From contig NZ_FZPO01000025.1 in the NCBI RefSeq assembly GCF_900198655.1, positions 1-34,066 of the forward strand: DNA of 34,066 nucleotides. The letters run 5' to 3'. Made by a program: the position numbers and the translations under genes. This document shows positions 25,345 to 33,306 of this stretch, one piece after another. The stretch comes from Helicobacter equorum. Lineage in GTDB: Bacteria; Campylobacterota; Campylobacteria; Campylobacterales; Helicobacteraceae. The first letter of the stretch is position 1. The number at the start of each line of letters is the position of its first letter. The notes under the pieces were generated by a model. The model did no database searches. It was not told the origin of the DNA and saw only the letters and a list, made by a program, of their open reading frames with translations.

Positions 25345-26370
25345 ATGAAAGCGATATCACGATTAGGGCTTATCGTAGTTTTTGGTTTGGCAAGTCTTCT
25401 TGCCTCCCAAAAGTATGATATGGAGCAAAAAGGTGCGCTTGATATGTCTTATAATAAACATATCTATGGCACTCCACAGATTGAGGCTATCAAAAACTGG
25501 GGGCTTGGCACACACACTGCGGGTGTGATTTCAGGAAGTGTGATTGAGGGAAATGGCGGTAGTATAGAGCCTCTTACTATGGGACAACCAATCCAAGGCA
25601 TTAGGGGCTGGAATGGCTTAGGTGAGCTATTTACAACCTTGCAAGAAAAATATTTTGCCATTATTTTCTTGTGTATTCTTTTGTTTGTACCTTTGGCATT
25701 TTTTGGGCATTACAAAATCATAGGTGCGCGCAAATACAACCACCACTCAAAGCTACAAGTCTTTAGCAAATATAACATTATCGTGCATTGGTTTGCTGCC
25801 GTGCCATTTGTGCTTATTTGTATCACTGGACTTATGATGATTTTTGGTGATAAGCTCGGTGGTGGCACGCTTATTCGCTTTGCAAGAGATTTGCATGGGC
25901 TAAGCACACTTGTCTTTATAATCTTTGGGTTTTTGATGTTTTTGATGTGGGTAAAAGACTGCCTACCTCGTAGTTATGACATCAAATGGCTTATGATCAT
26001 GGGTGGCTATCTCGATAAACAAAATCGCATTATTCCTGCACATAAATTCAATGCCGGACAAAAAATGTGGTTTTGGATTGCGACATTTGGTGGTGGTGTG
26101 ATGGCATTTACTGGTGGAGTTATGTTTTTTCAATGCACCGATATAAACACATTGCGCCTTGTAGCAATTGTGCATAATGTCCTTGGGTTTGCAGTGCTAG
26201 CATTACTCATTACACATATCTATATGGCTGCTTTTGCGATTGAAGGTGCAATGGAAGCCATAACAAATGGTCAAATGGGCGAAGAAGAACTCTCTATGCT
26301 TCATAGTTATTATTACGAAGAGCTCAAAGCAAAGGGCAAGTTAGATTCTATACGTGTAGCCAAACATTAA
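25345..26370 (+). CDS. fdhC: Formate dehydrogenase cytochrome b subunit
   Basis: This 341-residue membrane subunit begins with a cleavable-looking signal (MKAISRLGLIVVFGLASLLA), then about 80 periplasmic residues, a first helix near 110-130 and the four-helix FdnI/cytochrome b561-type core. NIIVHWFAAVPFVLICITG, DLHGLSTLVFIIFG and VHNVLGFAVLALLITHIYMA carry histidines expected to bind two b haems. It accepts electrons from FdhB and reduces menaquinone. The N-terminal signal and extra domain are absent from the shorter E. coli FdnI but typical of Campylobacterota FdhC as far as I recall. GGGGAAG precedes ATG. A strong hairpin follows the stop. Confidence 0.94.
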   Translation: MKAISRLGLIVVFGLASLLASQKYDMEQKGALDMSYNKHIYGTPQIEAIKNWGLGTHTAGVISGSVIEGNGGSIEPLTMGQPIQGIRGWNGLGELFTTLQEKYFAIIFLCILLFVPLAFFGHYKIIGARKYNHHSKLQVFSKYNIIVHWFAAVPFVLICITGLMMIFGDKLGGGTLIRFARDLHGLSTLVFIIFGFLMFLMWVKDCLPRSYDIKWLMIMGGYLDKQNRIIPAHKFNAGQKMWFWIATFGGGVMAFTGGVMFFQCTDINTLRLVAIVHNVLGFAVLALLITHIYMAAFAIEGAMEAITNGQMGEEELSMLHSYYYEELKAKGKLDSIRVAKH

Positions 26371-26373
26371 TGC

Positions 26374-26400
26374 AATATGCTAGAGAAAATCTAGCATATT
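26374..26400 (+). terminator. Hairpin after fdhC
   Basis: AATATGCTAGA (26374-26384) and TCTAGCATATT (26390-26400) form a perfect 11-bp stem with loop GAAAA, 4 bases after the fdhC stop. No T-run follows. It probably ends or stabilises the fdh operon transcript, with partial read-through into fdhD 47 bases further on. Confidence 0.7.
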
Positions 26401-26447
26401 AACTACCTATTCTTACAAATATTATTTTGATTTTTTGGGGAGATATA

Positions 26448-27302
26448 GTGCAAGAATTTACCAAAACAATACCCATCACAAGACTCTATGAAGATGGTAG
26501 GCAAGAACATATACAAGATTGTGTTATACGCGAACAACGAATCGCGCTTTATCTCAATGGCAAAAAACTTCTCTCAAGTATGTCTCTACCACAAGATCAA
26601 GATGCCTATGCAGTGGGTTTTTTGATGAGTGAAGGTGTCATAGAATCTATGCATGATATACAGAGTGTCGAACTTGCACAAGATGGCTTGAGCGTGCATA
26701 TACAAGCGCACATTAAGGAACAAAATATACAAAACCTCTTTCACGAAAAGACATTAACTTCCGGTTGTTGTGTGGGCGTGAGTGCAAATTTTGAGGGCAA
26801 GATTGTTGAAAAATTTATTTCTACCAAAGTGCAATTACCTCTCAAAAGACTTTGGAATCTCATCACAAGATTTGAAGCACCAAACCAACTTTTTGAATCT
26901 ACAGGTTGTGTCCACAAAGCAATGTTAATTTTAGAAGATGAAAGTGAGATTATTAGTCAAGATGTTGGGCGTCATAATGCGATTGATAAAGTCGTGGGCA
27001 AAGCAAGATTACAAAACATCGATACTTCTGGGGCGGTGCTTATCGTAAGTGGGCGTCTTTCTATGGAAATGGTTATAAAAGCAGCTATGCATGATATTGC
27101 GATTGTTATTTCTCGATCTGCTACAACTGAACTTGGGATTAAATCCGCACAACTTTTAGGTATCACACTTGTTGGCTTTGCACGCAATGGTATTTGTAAT
27201 ATCTACACACATCCACAAAGAATATTACACTCTAACACAAACACTCCAGAATCTAATCCAACAGCGCAAACAACCACTCTTTGTGATCTTTTTTCAAGCT
27301 AA
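26448..27302 (+). CDS. fdhD: Formate dehydrogenase accessory sulfurtransferase FdhD
   Basis: This 284-residue protein is made from GTG 26448, chosen because GGGGAG lies 5 bases before it; the TTG at 26427 lies upstream of that site. FdhD moves sulfur from IscS to the bis-MGD cofactor, giving FdhA its sulfido ligand. Family features are AVGFLMSEGVI, LTSGCCVGVS, STGCVHKAMLI, SQDVGRHNAIDKVVG and IVSGRLSMEMVIKAA, then SRSATTELGI. The E. coli CxxC sulfur-relay motif appears here as adjacent Cys-Cys in SGCCVG. A short Asn/Thr-rich tail ends the protein. It lies behind the fdhC hairpin, so it may be expressed at a lower level. Confidence 0.94.
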   Translation: MQEFTKTIPITRLYEDGRQEHIQDCVIREQRIALYLNGKKLLSSMSLPQDQDAYAVGFLMSEGVIESMHDIQSVELAQDGLSVHIQAHIKEQNIQNLFHEKTLTSGCCVGVSANFEGKIVEKFISTKVQLPLKRLWNLITRFEAPNQLFESTGCVHKAMLILEDESEIISQDVGRHNAIDKVVGKARLQNIDTSGAVLIVSGRLSMEMVIKAAMHDIAIVISRSATTELGIKSAQLLGITLVGFARNGICNIYTHPQRILHSNTNTPESNPTAQTTTLCDLFSS

Positions 27303-27376
27303 TATCTAAATCCCTCTCATGCAATTCACACAACAAGTCCAGATTCACAAAAACCCATTTTTTAGTATCCAAATGC

Positions 27377-27382
27377 TATAAT
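27377..27382 (+). promoter_or_regulatory. -10 box of uvrA
   Basis: TATAAT preceded by TGC (extended -10) lies 30 bases before ATG 27413, after a T6 run at 27358-27363. TTTTAGGA supplies the ribosome site. The 110-base gap 27303-27412 holds nothing else I can name. Confidence 0.65.
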
Positions 27383-27412
27383 GCCACCAAAATTCTCTTT
27401 TAGGACATATAA

Positions 27413-30265
27413 ATGAGTAACGTGAGTAACGATAGCAAAAACTTTATCCACATTCAAGGAGCTAGAGAAAATAATCTCAAAAATATTCATCTTGATGTCC
27501 CAAAAAATCAACTTGTTGTTTTCACAGGTTTGAGCGGTAGTGGTAAATCTACCCTCGCCTTTGACACACTCTATGCAGAAGGACAAAGACGCTATATAGA
27601 ATCTCTCTCAAGTTATGCGCGACAATTTCTTGATAAGGTGGGAAAACCAAATGTTGATAAAATTGAAGGACTAACCCCAGCTATTGCTATCGATCAAAAA
27701 ACTACGTCAAAAAATCCACGATCCACGGTTGGAACAATCACAGAAATTTATGATTATCTACGCCTTTTATATGCACGCGTGGGAAAACAACACTGCCATT
27801 TATGTGGTGAACCAATCTCGCATATGAGTCAAACTGATATTATCGCGCAAGTCTTGCAGTTACCAGAAAACACACAGCTTACAATCCTTGCTCCTATTAT
27901 CAAGGAAAAAAAAGGAAGCTTTGCTGACAAGATAGAATCTTTACGACAAAAAGGCTATGTCCGCGCACAGATTGATGGCGTTATGGTGCGTTTAGATGAA
28001 GATATCGAACTTGCCAAACACAAAAAACATACTATAAAAGTTGTTATCGATCGTGCAAAATTAGAAGAAAAAAATCACACGCGTATCGCACAAGCCCTAG
28101 AAAGAGCACTTAAAGAATCCTATGGTGAAGTTGAAATAGAACAGCTCATTGATGAAAAAATCCACCATATTCACTACAGCGAACATTTTGCGTGTTTTAA
28201 ATGCAAGGTAAGCTTTGAAGAACTTGAACCGCTAAGTTTTAGCTTTAACTCTCCTAAGGGTGCTTGTCCAGAGTGCTTAGGGCTAGGCGTAAAATATACT
28301 ATTGATCTAAAAAAAATCCTTGATAAATCCCAACCACTCAAAAAAGGCGGTATAAAAGCAATCTTTGGTTACAATCGTAGTTACTATGCCGAACTTTTTC
28401 ACGGATTTTGTCAAGCACAAAAGATTGATCCTAATCAAAGTTTTGAGGAGTTAGATTCACAAGCGCAAAATTATATCCTCTATGGTTGTCCAACGCCTGT
28501 TAGTTTCATATGGAAAAATAGTAAGCTAGAGCGTCCATGGAAAGGCATTGTCCAAATTGCCTATGATATGTTTAAAGATGAACGAGAGCTTGCGGATTAT
28601 ACGACTGAAAAAGTGTGTCTAGCATGCAAAGGACATCGTCTCAACGCTCCATCTTTACATGTAAGGGTTGCGGGATTAGGAATAGGTGATATTATTGATT
28701 TACCTATAGAGCAAAGTTATGCATTCTTTAATACACCTGCAAATTTCACCTATTTAAATGCCCAGCAACAACTCATCGCCGCACCTATCCTCAAAGAAAT
28801 TCTTGAACGCTTATATTTTCTTGATGATGTAGGGCTTGGCTATTTAAGCTTAGGGCGTGATGCACGCACAATAAGCGGGGGAGAATCCCAACGCATACGC
28901 ATAGCAAGTCAAATTGGTAGTGGGCTTACAGGCGTGATGTATGTCCTTGATGAGCCAAGTATTGGTTTGCATGAACGCGACACGCTACGCCTTATTAAGA
29001 CATTGCGATCTTTGCAAGAAAAAGGCAATAGTGTAATAGTCGTAGAGCATGATAAGGAAACAATTTTACATGCAGATTTTATTGTGGATATAGGTCCAGG
29101 TGCGGGAGTGCAAGGTGGGGAAGTTGTCTTTAGTGGCGATAAAAATGCATTACTCAAAGCCACAAGCCTCACTGCTCGCTACCTCAATAACGACATTTGC
29201 ATTGATCATCGCCACAACAGAATCCAAGAAAAATGGCTTGAAATCAAAAATGTAAATATTAATAATATCAAAAATTTAAGCCTCAAAATTCCACTTGCAA
29301 ACTTCGTATGCGTAACAGGTGTAAGTGGCAGTGGCAAAAGCTCTCTTATCCTCCAAACACTTCTACCAACGGCTCAAGAAATCCTCAATAATGCCAAAAA
29401 GATTCACAAATGCGATGGAGTGGAAATACAAGGATTAGATCAACTTGATAAAGTCATATACCTTGATCAAACACCTATAGGACGCACACCAAGAAGCAAT
29501 CCCGCGACATACACAGGCGTTATGGATCATATCCGCACACTCTTTAGCGAAGTCAAAGAATCTAAATTGCGTGGCTATAATGTGGGACGCTTTAGCTTTA
29601 ATGTCAAGGGAGGGCGTTGTGAGAAATGCCAAGGGGAAGGGGAAATCAAAATTGAAATGCACTTTTTGCCTGATGTTATGGTCAAGTGTGATGCCTGTAA
29701 TGGTAAAAAATATAACCCCCAAACGCTTGAAATTACATATAAAGACAAAAATATCGCTGATGTATTGGCGATGAATGTCGATGAGGCACTAGAATTTTTT
29801 GCCAAAATCCCAAAAATTGCCTCCCAACTCGCCACCCTAAAAGCCGTGGGACTAGGTTATATCACATTGGGGCAAAATGCACTCACCCTAAGTGGTGGGG
29901 AAGCTCAACGCGTCAAACTCGCCAAAGAACTTAGTCGCAAAGACACAGGCAAAACGCTCTATATCCTTGATGAACCAACTACAGGATTACATTTTGCCGA
30001 TGTCGATCGATTAACAAAGGTTTTACACCATTTTGTAGAGCTTGGCAATAGCGTTATTGTGATTGAACACAACCTAGATCTCATCAAAAATGCAGACTAT
30101 ATTATCGACATAGGACCAGAAGGTGGCGATAAAGGTGGAAAAATCGTGGATTATGGGACACCAAAAGCCATTGCAAAAAATCACAAAAAAAGCGGAAGCT
30201 ATACAGGTAAATTTTTAGAATCTCAATTGCATATCCTAGATACACATAACGCGCAAAAACACTAA
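27413..30265 (+). CDS. uvrA: Excinuclease ABC subunit A
   Basis: This 950-residue protein has normal UvrA length and finds DNA damage in nucleotide excision repair with UvrB. The first ATPase has Walker A GLSGSGKST at 39-47 and signature ISGGESQR followed by VLDEPSIGLH. The second has GVSGSGKSS and LSGGEAQR followed by ILDEPTTGLHFAD. Zinc sites are HCHLCGEP with CFKCKVSF and CPECLGLG in the first half, and CEKCQGEGEIKIEMHFLP with CDACNGKKYN in the second. The insertion domain, DQTPIGRTPRSNPATYTG and NVKGGRCEKC are intact. GAGTAACG is duplicated just after the start codon (27415-27430). Monocistronic by position, convergent with truD. Confidence 0.98.
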   Translation: MSNVSNDSKNFIHIQGARENNLKNIHLDVPKNQLVVFTGLSGSGKSTLAFDTLYAEGQRRYIESLSSYARQFLDKVGKPNVDKIEGLTPAIAIDQKTTSKNPRSTVGTITEIYDYLRLLYARVGKQHCHLCGEPISHMSQTDIIAQVLQLPENTQLTILAPIIKEKKGSFADKIESLRQKGYVRAQIDGVMVRLDEDIELAKHKKHTIKVVIDRAKLEEKNHTRIAQALERALKESYGEVEIEQLIDEKIHHIHYSEHFACFKCKVSFEELEPLSFSFNSPKGACPECLGLGVKYTIDLKKILDKSQPLKKGGIKAIFGYNRSYYAELFHGFCQAQKIDPNQSFEELDSQAQNYILYGCPTPVSFIWKNSKLERPWKGIVQIAYDMFKDERELADYTTEKVCLACKGHRLNAPSLHVRVAGLGIGDIIDLPIEQSYAFFNTPANFTYLNAQQQLIAAPILKEILERLYFLDDVGLGYLSLGRDARTISGGESQRIRIASQIGSGLTGVMYVLDEPSIGLHERDTLRLIKTLRSLQEKGNSVIVVEHDKETILHADFIVDIGPGAGVQGGEVVFSGDKNALLKATSLTARYLNNDICIDHRHNRIQEKWLEIKNVNINNIKNLSLKIPLANFVCVTGVSGSGKSSLILQTLLPTAQEILNNAKKIHKCDGVEIQGLDQLDKVIYLDQTPIGRTPRSNPATYTGVMDHIRTLFSEVKESKLRGYNVGRFSFNVKGGRCEKCQGEGEIKIEMHFLPDVMVKCDACNGKKYNPQTLEITYKDKNIADVLAMNVDEALEFFAKIPKIASQLATLKAVGLGYITLGQNALTLSGGEAQRVKLAKELSRKDTGKTLYILDEPTTGLHFADVDRLTKVLHHFVELGNSVIVIEHNLDLIKNADYIIDIGPEGGDKGGKIVDYGTPKAIAKNHKKSGSYTGKFLESQLHILDTHNAQKH

Positions 30266-30300
30266 ACTATCCATAGATATAGGGAGTTTAAGCATTTTTT
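30263..30300. terminator. Bidirectional terminator between uvrA and truD
   Basis: TAAACT with TCC (30263-30272) pairs with GGGAGTTTA (30282-30290), leaving one bulged A and loop ATAGATATA. On the plus strand T6 follows at 30295-30300; on the minus strand an A5 block at 30255-30259 supplies a U-run. The hairpin overlaps both stop codons, TAA of uvrA at 30263-30265 and TAA of truD at 30288-30290. Confidence 0.65.
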
Positions 30301-31388
30301 AGGGTTTCTAAGAAAATCGTGGCATAGCTCCCTTTTGGCAATGTAAAACAAAGCTCAAACTGCGCCACCTCAGGCTTATATGTATAGCTTATATCCTGTG
30401 CCCATACCCACGCATATCGCCTACTTCCAGCCTCCTGTAGTCGCGAATCTACAAATGATTGCTCAATTTCTAAAGCCATTCCTTGTGAGGCAAAAAGCTT
30501 CTTGCCATATAGCGCACCGCTTGGAGCGATTTGTCTTGCACAAAAACGCTCACTCTCACACATCACATCATCAATAACAAATGTCCTGCCATAAGGATAA
30601 TGCAAAGCCACATCACCGGGCAATAATTTAAAAAACTGCGTCTGATCTTTTAGTATATGCAACATTTCTTTATTGTGCAACACAGAATCTAACACGCCAT
30701 AACTATGCATATTACCCACAAGCTCCTTAAGTGTGTAAGATTCTATAATTGCATTAAGACGCATACGCTCTATAAGCCACAGATTAAATAAATGACTTTG
30801 ATACGCCGAAATCAAAAAACGCGTAATTTTTTTGTTGCGCACATTACGCAAATTTTCAAGGATTTTTTCGCCTTCTTGATAATTATCCCCATCCCTACCA
30901 AAACGCTGATCACCAAAATAATTTGCAAAACCGCTGTGTTTGAGAATCTCAAGTGCGTTTATAGCCTTTTGTGCCTCAATGGGAGTAATCTTTTTTAGCC
31001 TCATAAAAAAACTATTGCCCTTGAGATGACCCACTCGCAATTTATTGGTGTGTGCCCTGCACTCTAACACCTTTAGCCCACGCTCTTGAAGTACTGGACT
31101 ATGAAGTTTATATTCACAACTCCGAGGAATTGAGATATACTGATATGTCGTAGCGTGTTTGTCTTTTAGCCCAGCATACCCAATCTGTGCGGACTTAATC
31201 CCCAAAACATTACTTAAAATCTCCACCATTTCAAATGTGCTTAGTCCTTTTTTGCGCACAAGTACCAAGACATGTTCCCCTACACCACTCGCCTCATACA
31301 ATGGAATCTCGCGCACAACAAAATCCCTAATACTTGTATGAAAATAAAAATCAATAGGTGCATGAGAAAGATGAAAAAGTTTTCGCAT
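30288..31388 (-). CDS. truD: tRNA pseudouridine(13) synthase TruD
   Basis: This 366-residue protein converts U13 of certain tRNAs to pseudouridine. The catalytic motif YAGLKDKHATTYQ is at 71-83 with D76 as nucleophile. NYFGDQRFGRDGDN, ISAYQSHLFNLWL and LPGDVALHYPYGR are further TruD signatures, and the insertion (TRUD) domain and C-terminal RRYAWVWAQDISY segment are present. AAGG lies 7 bases before ATG 31388. It is divergent from the Na/Pi symporter gene, with an 83-base shared upstream region, and ends 22 bases from uvrA. Confidence 0.95.
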   Translation of the reverse strand: MRKLFHLSHAPIDFYFHTSIRDFVVREIPLYEASGVGEHVLVLVRKKGLSTFEMVEILSNVLGIKSAQIGYAGLKDKHATTYQYISIPRSCEYKLHSPVLQERGLKVLECRAHTNKLRVGHLKGNSFFMRLKKITPIEAQKAINALEILKHSGFANYFGDQRFGRDGDNYQEGEKILENLRNVRNKKITRFLISAYQSHLFNLWLIERMRLNAIIESYTLKELVGNMHSYGVLDSVLHNKEMLHILKDQTQFFKLLPGDVALHYPYGRTFVIDDVMCESERFCARQIAPSGALYGKKLFASQGMALEIEQSFVDSRLQEAGSRRYAWVWAQDISYTYKPEVAQFELCFTLPKGSYATIFLETLKNA

Positions 31389-31422
31389 ATAACGACCTTA
31401 GAAAATTTAAAGTTTTTTAGAA

Positions 31423-31428
31423 TATAAT
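31423..31428 (+). promoter_or_regulatory. -10 box of the Na/Pi symporter gene
   Basis: TATAAT lies 43 bases before ATG 31472, preceded by a T6 run at 31413-31418. It is in the short divergent region shared with truD. Confidence 0.6.
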
Positions 31429-31452
31429 ACAAAAGCTTTCGTAAAATCTGTG

Positions 31453-31469
31453 TAAAACCCTAAGGAAAT
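31453..31469 (+). repeat. 17-bp direct repeat, copy 1 (leader of the symporter gene)
   Basis: TAAAACCCTAAGGAAAT contains the ribosome site AAGGA and ends 2 bases before the start codon at 31472. An identical copy precedes the next gene at 33287-33303. Confidence 0.8.
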
Positions 31470-31471
31470 CT

Positions 31472-33289
31472 ATGCAAACACTTAAAAAACTCTGGCTACC
31501 TCTTGTATGTATCATTGCTATTTATTTGATGAGTGTCGATCCCTCTTTGACAGAAATTTTTGCAGGGATTGGGGTGTTTTTGTTTGGTATGATTTTTTTG
31601 GAAAATGGCTTTAAAGGCTTTAGTGGTGGAATTTTAGAAAATATTCTTACCAAATGGACTAATAGCAAGATAAAAGCCCTACTTTTTGGGATTGTTACAA
31701 CAATCCTTATGCAAAGCTCCACACTTGTTACAATCATTTCTATTTCATTTTTGTCTGCTGGATTAATCAGTCTTGCTCAAGCTATTGGCATTGTCTTTGG
31801 GGCAAATCTAGGCACGACCACAGGTGGCTGGATCATTGCTGGGGTTGGTATGAAAATGGATATTGCAACCATTGCTATGCCTCTTATTGTTCTTGCCATC
31901 ATACTTGTTTTTCAAAAGGACAAAAACATCAAGTCTTTAGGACATATTTTTGCTGGGATTGGCTTTTTTTTCTTGGGTATTGCGTATATCAAAAGTGGCT
32001 TTGAGGGCTACAAAGACGCGCTTGATCTTAGTGCATATGGAAGTGGTAGCCCAAAAGATCTCTTTATTTTTGTTATGGCTGGGATCATTATCACTTCTAT
32101 TGTGCAATCAAGTTTTGCGACACTCACTATTATCATCTCTGCCCTTAGCACCGGGACAATCACATACGATAACGCACTAGGACTTGTGATAGGGACAAAT
32201 GTTGGTGGTGTTGTTACAGCACTTGTTGCGTCTTTTGGCTCGAATCTAGAAGGCAAAAAACTTGCGATCACCAATACGATTTTTAATCTTATTATCGCAC
32301 TCATCTCGCTTATCTTTTTGTCCTATTTCAAGAGCATTGTAAATTTCATAAGCGATCTTAGTGGTATAAGCGATCAAGATTATGCCCTAAAAATTGCGGT
32401 TTTTCATACATTTTACAATGCCCTTGCGGTTTTTGTTATGACACCTTATATTCAAGTGTTTGTAAAATTTGCCAACACTTTTATAAAAAGCAAAAAACCT
32501 GCGGATATGGATGCGCCTATTTACCTCAATCCAAACATTATCGACTACCCAATGACAGCAACCCAAGCACTTATCAATGAAGTCAAACACCTCTATGACA
32601 ATGTCTTTAGTGTTATTGCACATTCTTTAGGATTCTCGCGATCAGATATTTGTGCCAATCTCCCAAAAGATACGCTACTAGCTAAAAAATGGTATAGCGA
32701 TCAGAGTAATGTCAATGATTTGTATCATCACAGAGTAAAGGTTCTCTTTGATGCAATCATTGACTTTAGCACCAAAGCCCAAACGCATATAAACCAAGAA
32801 AGTTTTATAAAGATTAGCAATGAAGCCAATGTCAGCGCAAGAAATCTTGCTGAAGCTACCAAAAATATGATCCTTTTAGAAAAAAATCTCAAAAAAAATG
32901 CCACAAGTCCTAATCCTCATATCGCACAAGAATACAACCTCATCCGAATCCAAATTGCCCAACTTCTTGCGAAAATCGAATCACTAAAATTTCTGGAATC
33001 TATTGAGTATCAAAAGATTGTTGAGATTCTAAAACAAGAGCGAAAAGCCCTCAAGCAATTTGATAAACACGCACTAAATAGAGTAGAAAAAATCATTATA
33101 GAAAATAAGGTTTCAGCAAACTCTGCTACTTCACTTCTCAATGACATCGCATTTGCTAGCAATATGGGTAAAGAAATCATCAAAGCAGTAAGCAAAATCT
33201 ATAAAATTTCTTGGCTTATGCAAAACCAACAAGAGGTAGAAAATACAGAGCATAAAGAAGAAATACTTGATGACTTAGAACACGAATAA
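31472..33289 (+). CDS. Na/phosphate cotransporter family protein (NptA/PhoU-like fusion)
   Basis: This 605-residue inner-membrane protein has two inverted NptA repeats, each with a Q-S-S motif (LMQSSTLVT at 79-87 and VQSSFATLT at 211-219) and the loops GANLGTTTGG (110-119) and GTNVGGVVTA near 239. About eight to nine helices occupy residues 10-345. The rest, about 370-590, is helical and PhoU-like, probably in the cytoplasm. Members take up phosphate with sodium, though some PhoU-fused bacterial members may export phosphate or control its level. It has its own promoter; the NIF3-family gene follows after 17 bases, so the two form an operon. Confidence 0.92.
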   Translation: MQTLKKLWLPLVCIIAIYLMSVDPSLTEIFAGIGVFLFGMIFLENGFKGFSGGILENILTKWTNSKIKALLFGIVTTILMQSSTLVTIISISFLSAGLISLAQAIGIVFGANLGTTTGGWIIAGVGMKMDIATIAMPLIVLAIILVFQKDKNIKSLGHIFAGIGFFFLGIAYIKSGFEGYKDALDLSAYGSGSPKDLFIFVMAGIIITSIVQSSFATLTIIISALSTGTITYDNALGLVIGTNVGGVVTALVASFGSNLEGKKLAITNTIFNLIIALISLIFLSYFKSIVNFISDLSGISDQDYALKIAVFHTFYNALAVFVMTPYIQVFVKFANTFIKSKKPADMDAPIYLNPNIIDYPMTATQALINEVKHLYDNVFSVIAHSLGFSRSDICANLPKDTLLAKKWYSDQSNVNDLYHHRVKVLFDAIIDFSTKAQTHINQESFIKISNEANVSARNLAEATKNMILLEKNLKKNATSPNPHIAQEYNLIRIQIAQLLAKIESLKFLESIEYQKIVEILKQERKALKQFDKHALNRVEKIIIENKVSANSATSLLNDIAFASNMGKEIIKAVSKIYKISWLMQNQQEVENTEHKEEILDDLEHE

Positions 33290-33303
33290 AACCCTAAGGA
33301 AAT
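33287..33303 (+). repeat. 17-bp direct repeat, copy 2 (leader of the NIF3-family gene)
   Basis: TAAAACCCTAAGGAAAT, identical to 31453-31469. Here it includes the TAA stop of the symporter gene and the AAGGA ribosome site of the next gene, ending 3 bases before ATG 33307. Confidence 0.8.
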
Positions 33304-33306
33304 TAC

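Noticed and set aside
27322-27351. ATTCACA-type words in the uvrA upstream gap as copies of the typA/efflux repeat
   Set aside because: GATTCACA-like strings are frequent in the coding DNA of this genome, and the match is only seven bases.
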